From: Caryophanales bacterium
GTDB taxonomy: Bacteria > Bacillota_I > Bacilli_A > RFN20 > CAG-826
Assembly (NCBI GenBank): GCA_028723545.1
Contig: JAQYER010000059.1
Span: 1-33,276, forward strand
Direction: 5' to 3'
Length of the DNA: 33,276 bases
How positions within the stretch are numbered: the stretch's first letter is position 1; every line of letters starts with the position of its first letter. Made by a program: the position numbers and the translations under genes. Below, piece by piece: positions 1 through 7,253 of this stretch. The notes under the pieces are model-generated. The model saw only the letters and a list, made by a program, of their open reading frames with translations. It had not been told where the DNA came from and ran no database searches.

Positions 1-2
1 TG

Positions 3-74
3 ATTTTATCAAAATCACATGCACGTACGCAAGTATTTTTTGAATTTACCGATTATGAAATAGATATTATTTAA
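3..74 (+). CDS. C-terminal end of an unrecognised plus-strand gene (partial)
   Basis: An open frame runs from the window edge to a TAA and encodes about 23 residues ending in a mixed aromatic and acidic stretch (FFEFTDYEIDII). The frame has no start here, so it would be the tail of a gene lying outside the window and converging on the metal ATPase gene. The residue mix looks protein-like, but the piece is too short to assign a family. The other two plus frames close sooner. It could also be chance reading of AT-rich DNA. Confidence 0.4.
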   Translation: MLSKSHARTQVFFEFTDYEIDII

Positions 75-149
75 TTTATTAAATAAAATAAAAATAATTT
101 GTTATATTTTTTGAATTTTTTTCTCTCGTTTTTGCATCTTCATATGTAA

Positions 150-203
150 AAAATAAAACACCCGACTATCCCTAATTCATTTTTAGAAGAAGTGTGGGTG
201 TTT
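150..203 (-). terminator. Rho-independent terminator after the metal ATPase gene
   Basis: On the minus strand AAACACCC pairs with GGGTGTTT across a loop of about 32 nt, and a T-rich run (TTTTATTTTTT) follows. It begins six bases past the ATPase stop codon. The long loop is atypical, but the GC-rich stem followed by a T tract is convincing. The plus-strand reading has a poorer tail, so ending of the converging gene is less certain. Confidence 0.75.
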
Positions 204-208
204 AATTG

Positions 209-2362
209 TTATTTAATTTTTCTAATCAAAATTGATAATGAATGAAGAGTCATTATGATTGTTAATGGAATGTCCGCTAAAACCATGATGATTCCGATAT
301 ATTCACTTAATGATTGAACAAATATAATAAGTATCGCTGCAATGAATTTTAAGGCAAGAGTAACAATGATATTTATTAAAACTGTTCGATTAGTAATTTG
401 TGAAATTTTAATCGCTTCATAAATAGTTCCTGGATAATGTTTCATCAAGACAATATCAGAAGCATTAACTGCGTTATCAGCGCCTAATTCACCATTTGAA
501 ACCCCAATATCCGCTACTTCAAGGCTTGGAACGTCGCTATTATCAAATCCGGCGACAAGAATGTTCTTTTTGCCTTTTTTCTCTAATGCTTCTTTTACCA
601 ATTTTTGTTTACCTTCAGGATTTAAATCGGCATAACATTTTTCAATTTGAAGAATTTTTGCTAATACATCAGTGTTTGATTGACTATCTCCAGACATCAT
701 CACTACTTCAATACCTAATTTATGAAGATTTTGAACAAGCGGTTCAGCTTCATCGCGAATATATTCATATAAAACAACATACCCTCTATACATTCCATCA
801 ACCGCTAAATATACCAAAATTCCTTCTTCATTTGGTTTTTCAAATTCAATACCAACTGAATTCAAAAATTTATAAGAACCAGCAATAATTGAATGATTAT
901 CATAACGAGTTTTAACACCATATCCTGGAACTTCTAAATAATTTTCTTGAACCGCTCCTAAAGAGGCAATGTCTTGGCCATAACATAATGTTCTTGCAAT
1001 TGGATGGGCGCTTCTTGATTCGCAAGCAATCATATATTCGGCAAATAAATTGTCTTCAATATTAATTGGTACAACTTTTGCAATTTGGAAATCAGAAAAA
1101 GTTAATGTTCCTGTTTTATCAACAAATACAGTACCAACTTTAGATAATTTATCTAATATGTTCGCACCTTTAATAATAATCCCATATTTCATCGCTAAAG
1201 CGGATGAAGATGTATACGCTAAAGGAACGGAAATAACAATCGCACATGGGCAACCGATTACTAAAATTAATAATCCTTGATGAAGAGAATAAGCCCAATT
1301 TTGAGTAACTAATCCAAAAATTAAGAAAACAATTAATCCTAATCCTAAAATAATTGGAGTGTATATATGGGCAAATTTGGTAATAAATTTATCGCCTTTT
1401 CCTTTATGTTCTCCACTATTTTGAATCATCTCAATTGATTTAGATATTTGAGTATCGTTAAATAATTTAGTGACTGATAAAGTAATTGTTCCTTCTTTTA
1501 ATATTGTTCCACCAAGAATATTCATATCTTTTTGTAAAGATAATAAATTAGAATCGCCAGTAAATGATGAAGTATCTAAAAATCCACTTCCATCAAGAAT
1601 TATTCCATCAACTGGAACGATTTCTCCTTCATTAACGATAATTTGATCACCGATTTTTAATTCATCTGGGCTAACTTTGCTAACACCATTATCATCAATC
1701 CTATTAGCGAATTCCGCTCTTTTATCAATGACGCTTGCGATAGTGCTTTTTGCTTTTGTTGTAGCGAATTTTTCAACTAATTCTCCAACTTGATATAAAG
1801 CAACAACCATACATCCATCAAAGAAAGCTGGCTCTAAATCAGAAGGGACTAAATAAGATAAAAACATTCCAGCAGCGAATATTACCATCAATAAATTCAT
1901 ATCAACAGGGTTTTGCTTCTTAATAATGTTCATGAATAATCGATATATAATATCGTAAATAATAATCGCTAAAGCGAGGCAATATAAAATAATTCCATAT
2001 GGAACAAATAATTGCTCAAAATGTTCTTCAAAAACAAATTTGGCAACAAACATTAACAATAATGAAACAATGACTCTTGCTAATAAGATCCATTCTTTTT
2101 TAGTGAATCCTTTTTTATATGTTCTTTTGCGATATGCTTTTTCTAATTCAACATGAATAATACTTCCATCAATACGACCAATTAATTGGTGGATTTCATC
2201 TAGCGTTAATGGTTCATCCTTATATGTGATAAATAATTTTTCATTATTCACATCGATATTAACGCTTAAAATTTTGTCATTATTTGACAATATATCTTCT
2301 GCTTTAGTCGCGCACGCTAAACAATCGAATCCTTCGATATGATAAATAATTTTCTTTGCCAT
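209..2362 (-). CDS. P1B-type heavy-metal-transporting ATPase (Zn/Cd/Pb CadA/ZntA-like)
   Basis: Predicted membrane pump that would export divalent metal using ATP. The 717 residues fit the family. In order: an N-terminal HMA-like domain with GFDCLAC (Cys14 and Cys17), paired membrane helices from about residue 90, an actuator domain, the CPC metal-binding motif in a helix near residue 370, the phosphorylation motif DKTGTLT near 415, the SxHP nucleotide-site motif near 450, and two final helices ending in a DIPLT...HSL segment that recalls the Zn/Cd subgroup. Several signatures depart from consensus: the actuator TGES reads TGDS, the TGDN-like site reads SGDS, and the hinge GDGxND reads GFDNSD. 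The gene follows the nusG terminator. No Shine-Dalgarno is visible before the ATG. Substrate is inferred, and activity is uncertain because of the motif changes. Confidence 0.88.
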   Translation of the reverse strand: MAKKIIYHIEGFDCLACATKAEDILSNNDKILSVNIDVNNEKLFITYKDEPLTLDEIHQLIGRIDGSIIHVELEKAYRKRTYKKGFTKKEWILLARVIVSLLLMFVAKFVFEEHFEQLFVPYGIILYCLALAIIIYDIIYRLFMNIIKKQNPVDMNLLMVIFAAGMFLSYLVPSDLEPAFFDGCMVVALYQVGELVEKFATTKAKSTIASVIDKRAEFANRIDDNGVSKVSPDELKIGDQIIVNEGEIVPVDGIILDGSGFLDTSSFTGDSNLLSLQKDMNILGGTILKEGTITLSVTKLFNDTQISKSIEMIQNSGEHKGKGDKFITKFAHIYTPIILGLGLIVFLIFGLVTQNWAYSLHQGLLILVIGCPCAIVISVPLAYTSSSALAMKYGIIIKGANILDKLSKVGTVFVDKTGTLTFSDFQIAKVVPINIEDNLFAEYMIACESRSAHPIARTLCYGQDIASLGAVQENYLEVPGYGVKTRYDNHSIIAGSYKFLNSVGIEFEKPNEEGILVYLAVDGMYRGYVVLYEYIRDEAEPLVQNLHKLGIEVVMMSGDSQSNTDVLAKILQIEKCYADLNPEGKQKLVKEALEKKGKKNILVAGFDNSDVPSLEVADIGVSNGELGADNAVNASDIVLMKHYPGTIYEAIKISQITNRTVLINIIVTLALKFIAAILIIFVQSLSEYIGIIMVLADIPLTIIMTLHSLSILIRKIK

Positions 2363-2373
2363 AATTTTTAGTT

Positions 2374-2402
2374 AAAAAGCAGCTAGCAAACTAACTGCTT
2401 TT
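2374..2402 (-). terminator. Terminator after nusG
   Basis: AAAAGCAGTTAG and CTAGCTGCTTTT form a 12-bp stem (one G-U pair) with a TTTG loop, followed by more T on the minus strand. It sits between the nusG stop and the ATPase ATG, ending about 11 bases before that ATG. It should end the rpmG-secE-nusG transcript and leaves very little untranslated sequence for the ATPase. Confidence 0.8.
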
Positions 2403-2430
2403 ATATTATATAATTTTTTATCAAAAATGA

Positions 2431-3006
2431 TTAATTAACTTTTTCAATAGATGCAAATTCAACTTCAGTTGGAGTTTCTGAACCAAAGAAGATGAGTGAT
2501 ACAGTGCAAAGGCCATTTACACGGTCAATATTTGTAATTGTTCCTTCAATTCCTTCAAATGGACCATGGATAATTTTAACGAGGTCACCTTCGTTATAAC
2601 GATCATACATTGATGAATCAATTTTACCAACTCTTTTGAGAACTGGTTCCATTTGTTCTTTAGTAACTGGAGATGGTTTTTGACCTCCACCAGCTGATCC
2701 AGCAATACCTGTTACATCTGGTGTATTACGAACGATATACCAAATTTCATCAGTCATAATCATTTCAACAAAGATATATCCTGGATAGAGGTTTACCATT
2801 CTTGTTTTTGGATTACCTTTTTTATCATATTGAGGCACTCCATCGCGAATGACAGGTACTTCTTCTTCGCAAACAACAACATCAAGAATACGATCGCCTA
2901 ATCCCATTGTTTCAACTCTTTTTAAAAGGTTGTCAGCGACTTTGCGTTCATGTGTTGAATATGTAGTAACAATGTACCATTGTTTTTCTGCTAAATTCTT
3001 TTCCAT
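2431..3006 (-). CDS. nusG: Transcription termination/antitermination factor NusG
   Basis: NusG binds the RNA polymerase clamp and influences pausing, termination and transcription-translation coupling. The 191-residue protein has the NGN domain (WYIVTTYSTHERKVADNL near the start, then NLYPGYIFVEM) and a C-terminal KOW domain (VKIIHGPFEGIEGTITNID). The NGN domain carries a short insert around residues 45-70, common in Gram-positive versions. An AGGGGA ribosome site precedes the ATG. It is the last gene of rpmG-secE-nusG. In most Bacilli rplK and rplA come next, but here a terminator and a metal ATPase follow instead. Confidence 0.97.
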   Translation of the reverse strand: MEKNLAEKQWYIVTTYSTHERKVADNLLKRVETMGLGDRILDVVVCEEEVPVIRDGVPQYDKKGNPKTRMVNLYPGYIFVEMIMTDEIWYIVRNTPDVTGIAGSAGGGQKPSPVTKEQMEPVLKRVGKIDSSMYDRYNEGDLVKIIHGPFEGIEGTITNIDRVNGLCTVSLIFFGSETPTEVEFASIEKVN

Positions 3007-3021
3007 TATTCAATTCCCCTA

Positions 3022-3282
3022 TTATTTCAATAAAAATAATTTAATTGCTTCCGCAACTGAACTGCTATTTTCAGTATTTCCAGAAACAGATAAATCTTTA
3101 AATATTTCTTTAATTTGTTGGATTAATGATCCAGCTGCCCAGTCTTCTAATGATAAAAATAAAGCAGCGACAACACAAACGACGAGAACAGCAACTAAAG
3201 CAGGAATAAATTCTTCTCTCTTTGGCCATCTAACACGTTTGCCTTCTTTGATTACTTCTTGTGCGTATTTTTTAACACCCAT
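3022..3282 (-). CDS. secE: Preprotein translocase subunit SecE
   Basis: Small essential subunit that clamps SecY in the plasma-membrane translocon. The 86-residue protein has the amphipathic SecE start (EVIKEGKRVRWPKREEF, typical of the family) followed by one hydrophobic helix (about residues 27-47). A strong AGGAGG site precedes the start. The C-terminal tail after the membrane helix is longer than in many single-helix SecE proteins and is Ser/Asn-rich before a final helical stretch. It sits between rpmG and nusG as in Bacillus. Its partner SecY is encoded in the ribosomal operon of the same window. Confidence 0.95.
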   Translation of the reverse strand: MGVKKYAQEVIKEGKRVRWPKREEFIPALVAVLVVCVVAALFLSLEDWAAGSLIQQIKEIFKDLSVSGNTENSSSVAEAIKLFLLK

Positions 3283-3293
3283 GGTAATACCTC

Positions 3294-3443
3294 CTATTTG
3301 CTTTCTTTATGCAAAGTATATTTATTGCATTTCGGACAAAATTTACTTATTTCAAGACGAGTTGAATTCCCTTCAACTTTTTTAGTTGTTGTGTAATTCC
3401 TACTTAAGCATTCAGGGCAAATTAAAAGAACTTTCTTTCTCAT
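3294..3443 (-). CDS. rpmG: 50S ribosomal protein L33 (zinc-binding type)
   Basis: A 49-residue ORF too short for the supplied track. The translation starts [12 protein letters not shown] and ends with [15 protein letters not shown], giving the two CxxC pairs of the zinc-ribbon (C+) form of L33, with the typical NYTTTK stretch between them. An AAGG ribosome site lies about 10 bases upstream and a consensus promoter lies 26 bases before the ATG. The stop falls in the secE ribosome-site region, so rpmG, secE and nusG form one transcript, the conserved order of Bacilli. Confidence 0.95.
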   Translation of the reverse strand: MRKKVLLICPECLSRNYTTTKKVEGNSTRLEISKFCPKCNKYTLHKESK

Positions 3444-3468
3444 ATAGTTTCAACCTTCTTGTGCGTTA

Positions 3469-3497
3469 ATTTTAATCTAAAAAAATTATTGTGTCAA
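3469..3497 (-). promoter_or_regulatory. Sigma-A promoter for rpmG-secE-nusG
   Basis: On the minus strand TTGACA (3492-3497), a spacer of exactly 17 bases, then TAAAAT (3469-3474). This is a perfect -35 box and a 5/6 -10 box, about 26 bases upstream of the rpmG start. It separates the rpmG-secE-nusG transcript from the sigma-H-like gene. Confidence 0.85.
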
Positions 3498-3515
3498 TAT
3501 GATTCAATTGAATTG

Positions 3516-3575
3516 ATTTTATATGTCTCTTATAAAGTGTTTAAAATTTTATATGTCTCTTACAAAGTGTTTAAA
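3516..3575. repeat. Two-copy 30-bp tandem repeat upstream of the rpmG promoter
   Basis: The unit ATTTTATATGTCTCTTAYAA...TTTAAA occurs twice head to tail (3516-3545 and 3546-3575) with one T/C difference. On the minus strand each unit contains AAGAGACATATAAAAT, and TTTAAA lies 16 bases before TATAAA, so each copy could act as a weak promoter. The near identity in non-coding DNA suggests recent duplication or selection. It may also be part of a dispersed repeat family. Confidence 0.8.
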
Positions 3576-3620
3576 AAAATTTATTTATATAAGAATAATA
3601 TTTATTCAATCACATAGAAA

Positions 3621-4229
3621 TTACTTTAATAAAATTTTAATATCATTTAGTACTGTACCTTCTTTATCATCTTCCAATAATCTTCTTACTTGAGCGACTG
3701 AGATTTTTAATTTTTCAGCAATTTCATTAATTGTGTAGCCATCTTTTTTTAATTTTAATACTGTGGCTTGGTTACTATTTTTTCCTTTTTTTCTACTTGG
3801 ACTAGATAAAATCAAATTTAATTGATTTAATTCATAATTTTTTCGCGGATCTTCATCGTTAGAGCCAACAATATCATGAAAAGTCGAACGAGTTGATATT
3901 TCGGAATCTAAATTAATGGGGTTCATTGATATACATTCTTGTTGATATTTATCAATTAATTTAAGTAAATCTCTAACAAATATCGTTCTAAATAAAACTC
4001 TAATAGGACACCCATATTGATAATGTGAAAAAGTGGTTAATATATCTTGGTACGCTAAACAATAAGCGTCTTCAACATCAAAACCTTTAATGTTATTTTG
4101 CGTTAATACATTGTAAATTATTCCTTTCGCGCACGTAAAAAGACGATTAACTAATTCGTTGTAGACTTGTTGATTTCCACGCGCTGCTAATCGATATAAT
4201 TGTTCGTCAGAAGCCGATTCAAATGACAT
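3621..4229 (-). CDS. Sigma-70 family factor, SigH-like by sequence and position
   Basis: Probable alternative sigma factor that would direct RNA polymerase to a special promoter set. The 202-residue protein has a region-2-like segment (about residues 10-95) with DVEDAYCLAYQDILTTF, matching the DIVQEG...AIRDF part of SigH, followed by a basic helix (VRDLLKLIDKYQQE). A C-terminal region-4-like helix-turn-helix (GYTINEIAEKLKISVAQVRRLL) follows. Its place between rlmB and rpmG-secE-nusG is the position of sigH in Bacillus, which supports orthology. Sequence is quite diverged. It starts 7 bases after the rlmB stop with no Shine-Dalgarno, suggesting translational coupling. The Rae1/YacP gene usually before sigH is missing. 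Confidence 0.75.
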   Translation of the reverse strand: MSFESASDEQLYRLAARGNQQVYNELVNRLFTCAKGIIYNVLTQNNIKGFDVEDAYCLAYQDILTTFSHYQYGCPIRVLFRTIFVRDLLKLIDKYQQECISMNPINLDSEISTRSTFHDIVGSNDEDPRKNYELNQLNLILSSPSRKKGKNSNQATVLKLKKDGYTINEIAEKLKISVAQVRRLLEDDKEGTVLNDIKILLK

Positions 4230-4236
4230 AAATATA

Positions 4237-4980
4237 TCACTGTTTGCTTCTAATCATTGCTAAAATAATACCTGTTGCGACAGAAACATTTAATGAATTA
4301 ACATGACCTTTCATTGGGATTTTTATTTTAAAATCACTATTGTCAAGAACTAATCGAGATATTCCTCTTCCTTCACTACCCATAACAACTACAGTTTTGC
4401 CATTATAATCTAATTTTGAATAATCATCTTTGGCTGATCCATCGCTAGAATATACCCAATATCCAGCATCTTTGAGTTTATTAATTGCTGACACTAAATT
4501 GCTCACCATTGCGACTTTTACATAATTAATCGCTCCCGTTGATACTTTAGCGACCGTTGAATTAACATTTACTTGATTGCGATTTTTAATAATTATTCCA
4601 TCAACAGAAAAAGCATCAGCGCTTCTTAAAATCGCTCCAAAATTATGTGGATCTTCAATTTCATCTAAAATTAAAATTAATGGATTTTCTTTTTTGTTTG
4701 CTTCAGTAATTATTTCATCTAAAGAAACATATTGATAATCTTTTGCCACAGCGATAATTCCTTGGTGATTACCAAATTTTGTCTTCTTATTCATCTCATC
4801 TATTGGAAGATAGATAGTTTTAATATTTTTTTCCGAAATAAGAGATAGTATTTCTTTATTTGAAAAATGGTCTTGTAAATAAATTGTCTTAACTTGATTT
4901 TCTTTTAAAGAAGCAATTACAGTATTCCTCCCATAAATCAAGTTTGACACATCTTGCGATTTTCTATTCTCATTTTTCAT
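4237..4980 (-). CDS. rlmB: 23S rRNA 2'-O-ribose methyltransferase RlmB (TrmH/SpoU family)
   Basis: Predicted to methylate the 2'-OH of a conserved 23S rRNA guanosine (G2251 in E. coli). The 247 residues comprise an N-terminal substrate-binding domain beginning YGRNTVIASLKEN and a C-terminal SPOUT domain. That domain carries the three SpoU motifs: DEIEDPHNFGAILRSADAF, VVVMGSEGRGISR and IPMKGHVNSLNVSVATGI, the last two forming the knotted SAM site. It follows mgtC by four bases without a Shine-Dalgarno, so translation is probably coupled. The cysS-rlmB-sigH order supports the RlmB rather than TrmH assignment. Confidence 0.93.
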   Translation of the reverse strand: MKNENRKSQDVSNLIYGRNTVIASLKENQVKTIYLQDHFSNKEILSLISEKNIKTIYLPIDEMNKKTKFGNHQGIIAVAKDYQYVSLDEIITEANKKENPLILILDEIEDPHNFGAILRSADAFSVDGIIIKNRNQVNVNSTVAKVSTGAINYVKVAMVSNLVSAINKLKDAGYWVYSSDGSAKDDYSKLDYNGKTVVVMGSEGRGISRLVLDNSDFKIKIPMKGHVNSLNVSVATGIILAMIRSKQ

Positions 4981-4984
4981 AAAA

Positions 4985-5725
4985 TTAAAATTCAGTTGAT
5001 ATTTTGATATCTAAAGGATGGGAAGTTAATTTAATTTCATCAATAAATTCAATGATTGTTGATTCTCTTGCAGGAGCAATACGGATAGAAACTCTTATGT
5101 ATTGTTCATTTTGATAATTGATTAATTGAGATTCAGTATCTTTAATGTTGATTGAGAAACGATTAGCGACTTGTAATATTTCTTTTAAGATTGGTTGATT
5201 TGGGCTACATACAATAATAATCATTGGATTATGTCTTGAAGCAACACGTTCAACGCGTCTTAAAGAAACGAGCACAAATAGCATAATTAACGTTGCAAAT
5301 ATACAAATAATTAAATTACCACTTCCAGCGCATAAACCAATCGCCATTGAGCCCCAAATTGTTGTTGCAGTTGTTAAACCTTTAATATCAGAACCATTTT
5401 GAATAATTGTACCAGCGCCTAAAAAACCAACACCAGTAACTACTTGGGCTGCTAAACGGGCTGGATCTCTTGTAGCAGCGTTTAATCCACCAAAACCAAA
5501 CATTGAAATGTACATAATTAAACATGAACCAACCGCAACTAAGACGTGGGTACGAAGACCAGCACTATGACCGCGATATTCACGTTCAAATCCTAATGCA
5601 CCACTACAAAAAATAGTAATAAGTAAGCAAACAACACCAAAAAGAACTACTCCCCAACCATTTCCATTAAAAAGGTTAGAAAACCATTCAGTAATTTTGT
5701 AATCAATTGGAACAATTTGATTCAT
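4985..5725 (-). CDS. MgtC/SapB family membrane protein
   Basis: Inner-membrane protein of the MgtC/SapB/YhiD family, linked in other bacteria to growth at low magnesium and to acid or envelope stress; its biochemical role is unsettled. The 246 residues contain an N-terminal membrane domain of about 4-5 helices with family signatures (GALGFEREYRGHSAGLRTHVLVAVGS, then AAQVVTGVGFLGAGTI and GLTTATTIW) and a C-terminal ACT-like cytoplasmic domain from about residue 165. A strong AGGAGG site precedes the ATG. It sits between cysS and rlmB, where Bacillus carries mrnC (mini-ribonuclease III), so it appears to have been inserted into a translation operon. Confidence 0.93.
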   Translation of the reverse strand: MNQIVPIDYKITEWFSNLFNGNGWGVVLFGVVCLLITIFCSGALGFEREYRGHSAGLRTHVLVAVGSCLIMYISMFGFGGLNAATRDPARLAAQVVTGVGFLGAGTIIQNGSDIKGLTTATTIWGSMAIGLCAGSGNLIICIFATLIMLFVLVSLRRVERVASRHNPMIIIVCSPNQPILKEILQVANRFSINIKDTESQLINYQNEQYIRVSIRIAPARESTIIEFIDEIKLTSHPLDIKISTEF

Positions 5726-5740
5726 GTTTACCTCCTTTTT

Positions 5741-7075
5741 TTAAATTATGCGTCTAGCGATTAATATATTTCTTAGTTCATCGCTTTTTGCAAAATTCTT
5801 TTCTTTTTTATATTCGATATATTCGTTATAAATTTGTTCATCTTCGTTAGTTAATAACGGATAATCGATTTTTAACCCTAAAATATTTAACATATCGCGG
5901 TAATTGGCGAATATATCTTCTAATTTAGATAAATCAATTGGGTTTTTACGCAATTCTTGATTGGCTAATTTCATTACATTAAATAATTCAGTTAAAGCAT
6001 TTGAAACATTTAAATCATCAGCAAGAGCATTTAAGAAATTATCCATATTGTTCGCTTTTTTATTAATATCGCCTTTTAATAATTGAATTTTAACCGCTAA
6101 TTGAATAAAAGCTTTTTCGATTCTTTCATATGAATTTTTAGTAGATAAAATCGTATCATCAGTAAATTGCACTGGAGCGCGATAATGAGTAGATAAAATT
6201 AATAATCTCATTACATTTCCGCCATATGTTTTAATAGCGTCTTTCGCTAATACGACATTTCCAAGTGATTTAGACATCTTTTCATCGCCGAAATTAACAA
6301 ATCCGTTATGCATCCATATATTAGCGATTTTATTGTGGTTATGCGCTTTTGCTTGAGCGATTTCATTTTCGTGATGTGGGAATTTCAAATCAAATCCACC
6401 ACCATGAATATCTATTTTTCCACTTGGGAAAATTGAATCGATCATAACACAACATTCTGTATGCCATCCTGGTCGGCCTTCTCCCCAAGGAGAAACCCAT
6501 TTAATTCCTTGCTCAGTTGTTTTCCATAAAACAAAATCTAATGGTGATTCTTTTTTGGAATTTTCTTCGATTCTTGCACCGACAACTAAATCATCCATAT
6601 TGATTTTTGATAATTCGCCATAATCTTGAATTGAAGAAATTCTAAAGAATACATCTCCATCTTTTTCATAAGCCGCTCCAACAGAAATTAATTCACCGAT
6701 ATATTTGATAATTTGTTCCATATATTCAGTAACTCGAGGATTGTTGTAATATGGCTTAATATTCAATGAATTTAAAACGTCTTTATAAGCATTTATATAA
6801 CGATTTGTAATCACTGATTCAGGAACATTTTCCGCTAGTGCTTTTTTAATAATTTTGTCATCAACATCAGTAAAATTAGAAACCAATTTCACATTATAGC
6901 CAATATATTGTAAGAAATTTCTAAATGTATCAAAAACAATAGGAGGTCTAATATTCCCCACATGAGCATCTCCATAAACAGTTGGACCACAACAATAAAT
7001 AGAAACCTCATTTTCAACAATTGGCTTTAAGCTTTCTATTTTACCGGTAAGTGAATTATATATTTTAACTTCCAT
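5741..7075 (-). CDS. cysS: Cysteinyl-tRNA synthetase
   Basis: Charges tRNA-Cys with cysteine in the cytoplasm. Class I synthetase motifs are present: a HIGH-equivalent HVGN after CCGPTVYG, KMSKS in GDEKMSKSLGN, and zinc-site residues in GRPGWHTECC and GGGFDLKFPHHENE. The ORF track begins at 7108, but that codon lies upstream of the predicted transcription start. GGAGG sits 8 bases before the ATG of MEVKIYNS at 7075, giving 444 residues. The protein ends at RNILIARRII and lacks the short EDT...W tail most CysRS have, a likely benign C-terminal trimming. It leads the operon with mgtC, rlmB and the sigma-H-like gene. No T-box was seen. Confidence 0.96.
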   Translation of the reverse strand: MEVKIYNSLTGKIESLKPIVENEVSIYCCGPTVYGDAHVGNIRPPIVFDTFRNFLQYIGYNVKLVSNFTDVDDKIIKKALAENVPESVITNRYINAYKDVLNSLNIKPYYNNPRVTEYMEQIIKYIGELISVGAAYEKDGDVFFRISSIQDYGELSKINMDDLVVGARIEENSKKESPLDFVLWKTTEQGIKWVSPWGEGRPGWHTECCVMIDSIFPSGKIDIHGGGFDLKFPHHENEIAQAKAHNHNKIANIWMHNGFVNFGDEKMSKSLGNVVLAKDAIKTYGGNVMRLLILSTHYRAPVQFTDDTILSTKNSYERIEKAFIQLAVKIQLLKGDINKKANNMDNFLNALADDLNVSNALTELFNVMKLANQELRKNPIDLSKLEDIFANYRDMLNILGLKIDYPLLTNEDEQIYNEYIEYKKEKNFAKSDELRNILIARRII

Positions 7076-7096
7076 TGTCATGACCTCCGTGAACGT

Positions 7097-7125
7097 ATTA
7101 TAACACATTTATTTAATGTGTTTAA
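7097..7125 (-). promoter_or_regulatory. cysS promoter with extended -10
   Basis: Minus-strand TGTTATAAT gives an extended -10 (TGnTATAAT; -10 at 7097-7102). The hexamer 17 bases upstream is TTAAAC (7120-7125), a weak -35. The -10 lies about 21 bases before the chosen cysS ATG, which argues against the longer ORF-track start. Confidence 0.75.
7102..7122. promoter_or_regulatory. Inverted repeat in the cysS promoter spacer (possible operator)
   Basis: AACACATT and AATGTGTT form an 8-5-8 inverted repeat filling the space between the -35 and -10 boxes. A regulator dimer binding there would block RNA polymerase. No regulator is known for it, and an AT-rich chance palindrome is possible. Confidence 0.5.
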
Positions 7126-7162
7126 TAGTGCGCTTTTTATCGGAAAAATACAAGCGAAAAAA

Positions 7163-7225
7163 TAAAAAAGAAGCGATTATATATCGGAAATTTAATAATT
7201 AAACACCTTTTATTAATTCGCTTCT
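7163..7225 (-). terminator. Hairpin terminator upstream of cysS (probably two-way)
   Basis: AGAAGCGA and TCGCTTCT pair across about 41 nt, and an inner AT-rich TTAATAA/TTATTAA pair can form in the loop. T runs follow on both strands (TTTTTTATTTTTT on minus, ATTTTTTT on plus). It lies after the remnant ORF and before the cysS promoter, so it probably ended the now-decayed gene. Confidence 0.6.
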
Positions 7226-7253
7226 ATTTTTTTGTTAAAACATTAAATGACAA

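Noticed and set aside
496-888. 130-residue plus ORF antisense to the metal ATPase
   Set aside because: The translation is repetitive and hydrophobic with no family features, and the minus frame has clear ATPase motifs.
4229-4980. Genetic code 4 (UGA = Trp) as in Mycoplasma
   Set aside because: UGA ends rlmB and queH at sensible places, and tryptophan is encoded by TGG where checked.
6976-7108. cysS start at 7108 as in the ORF track
   Set aside because: That ATG lies upstream of the predicted transcription start (-10 at 7097-7102), and the ATG at 7075 has GGAGG 8 bases before it.
7076-7253. T-box or other riboswitch ahead of cysS
   Set aside because: No AGGGTGG-type T-box core or specifier region is present; the predicted leader is only about 15 bases.
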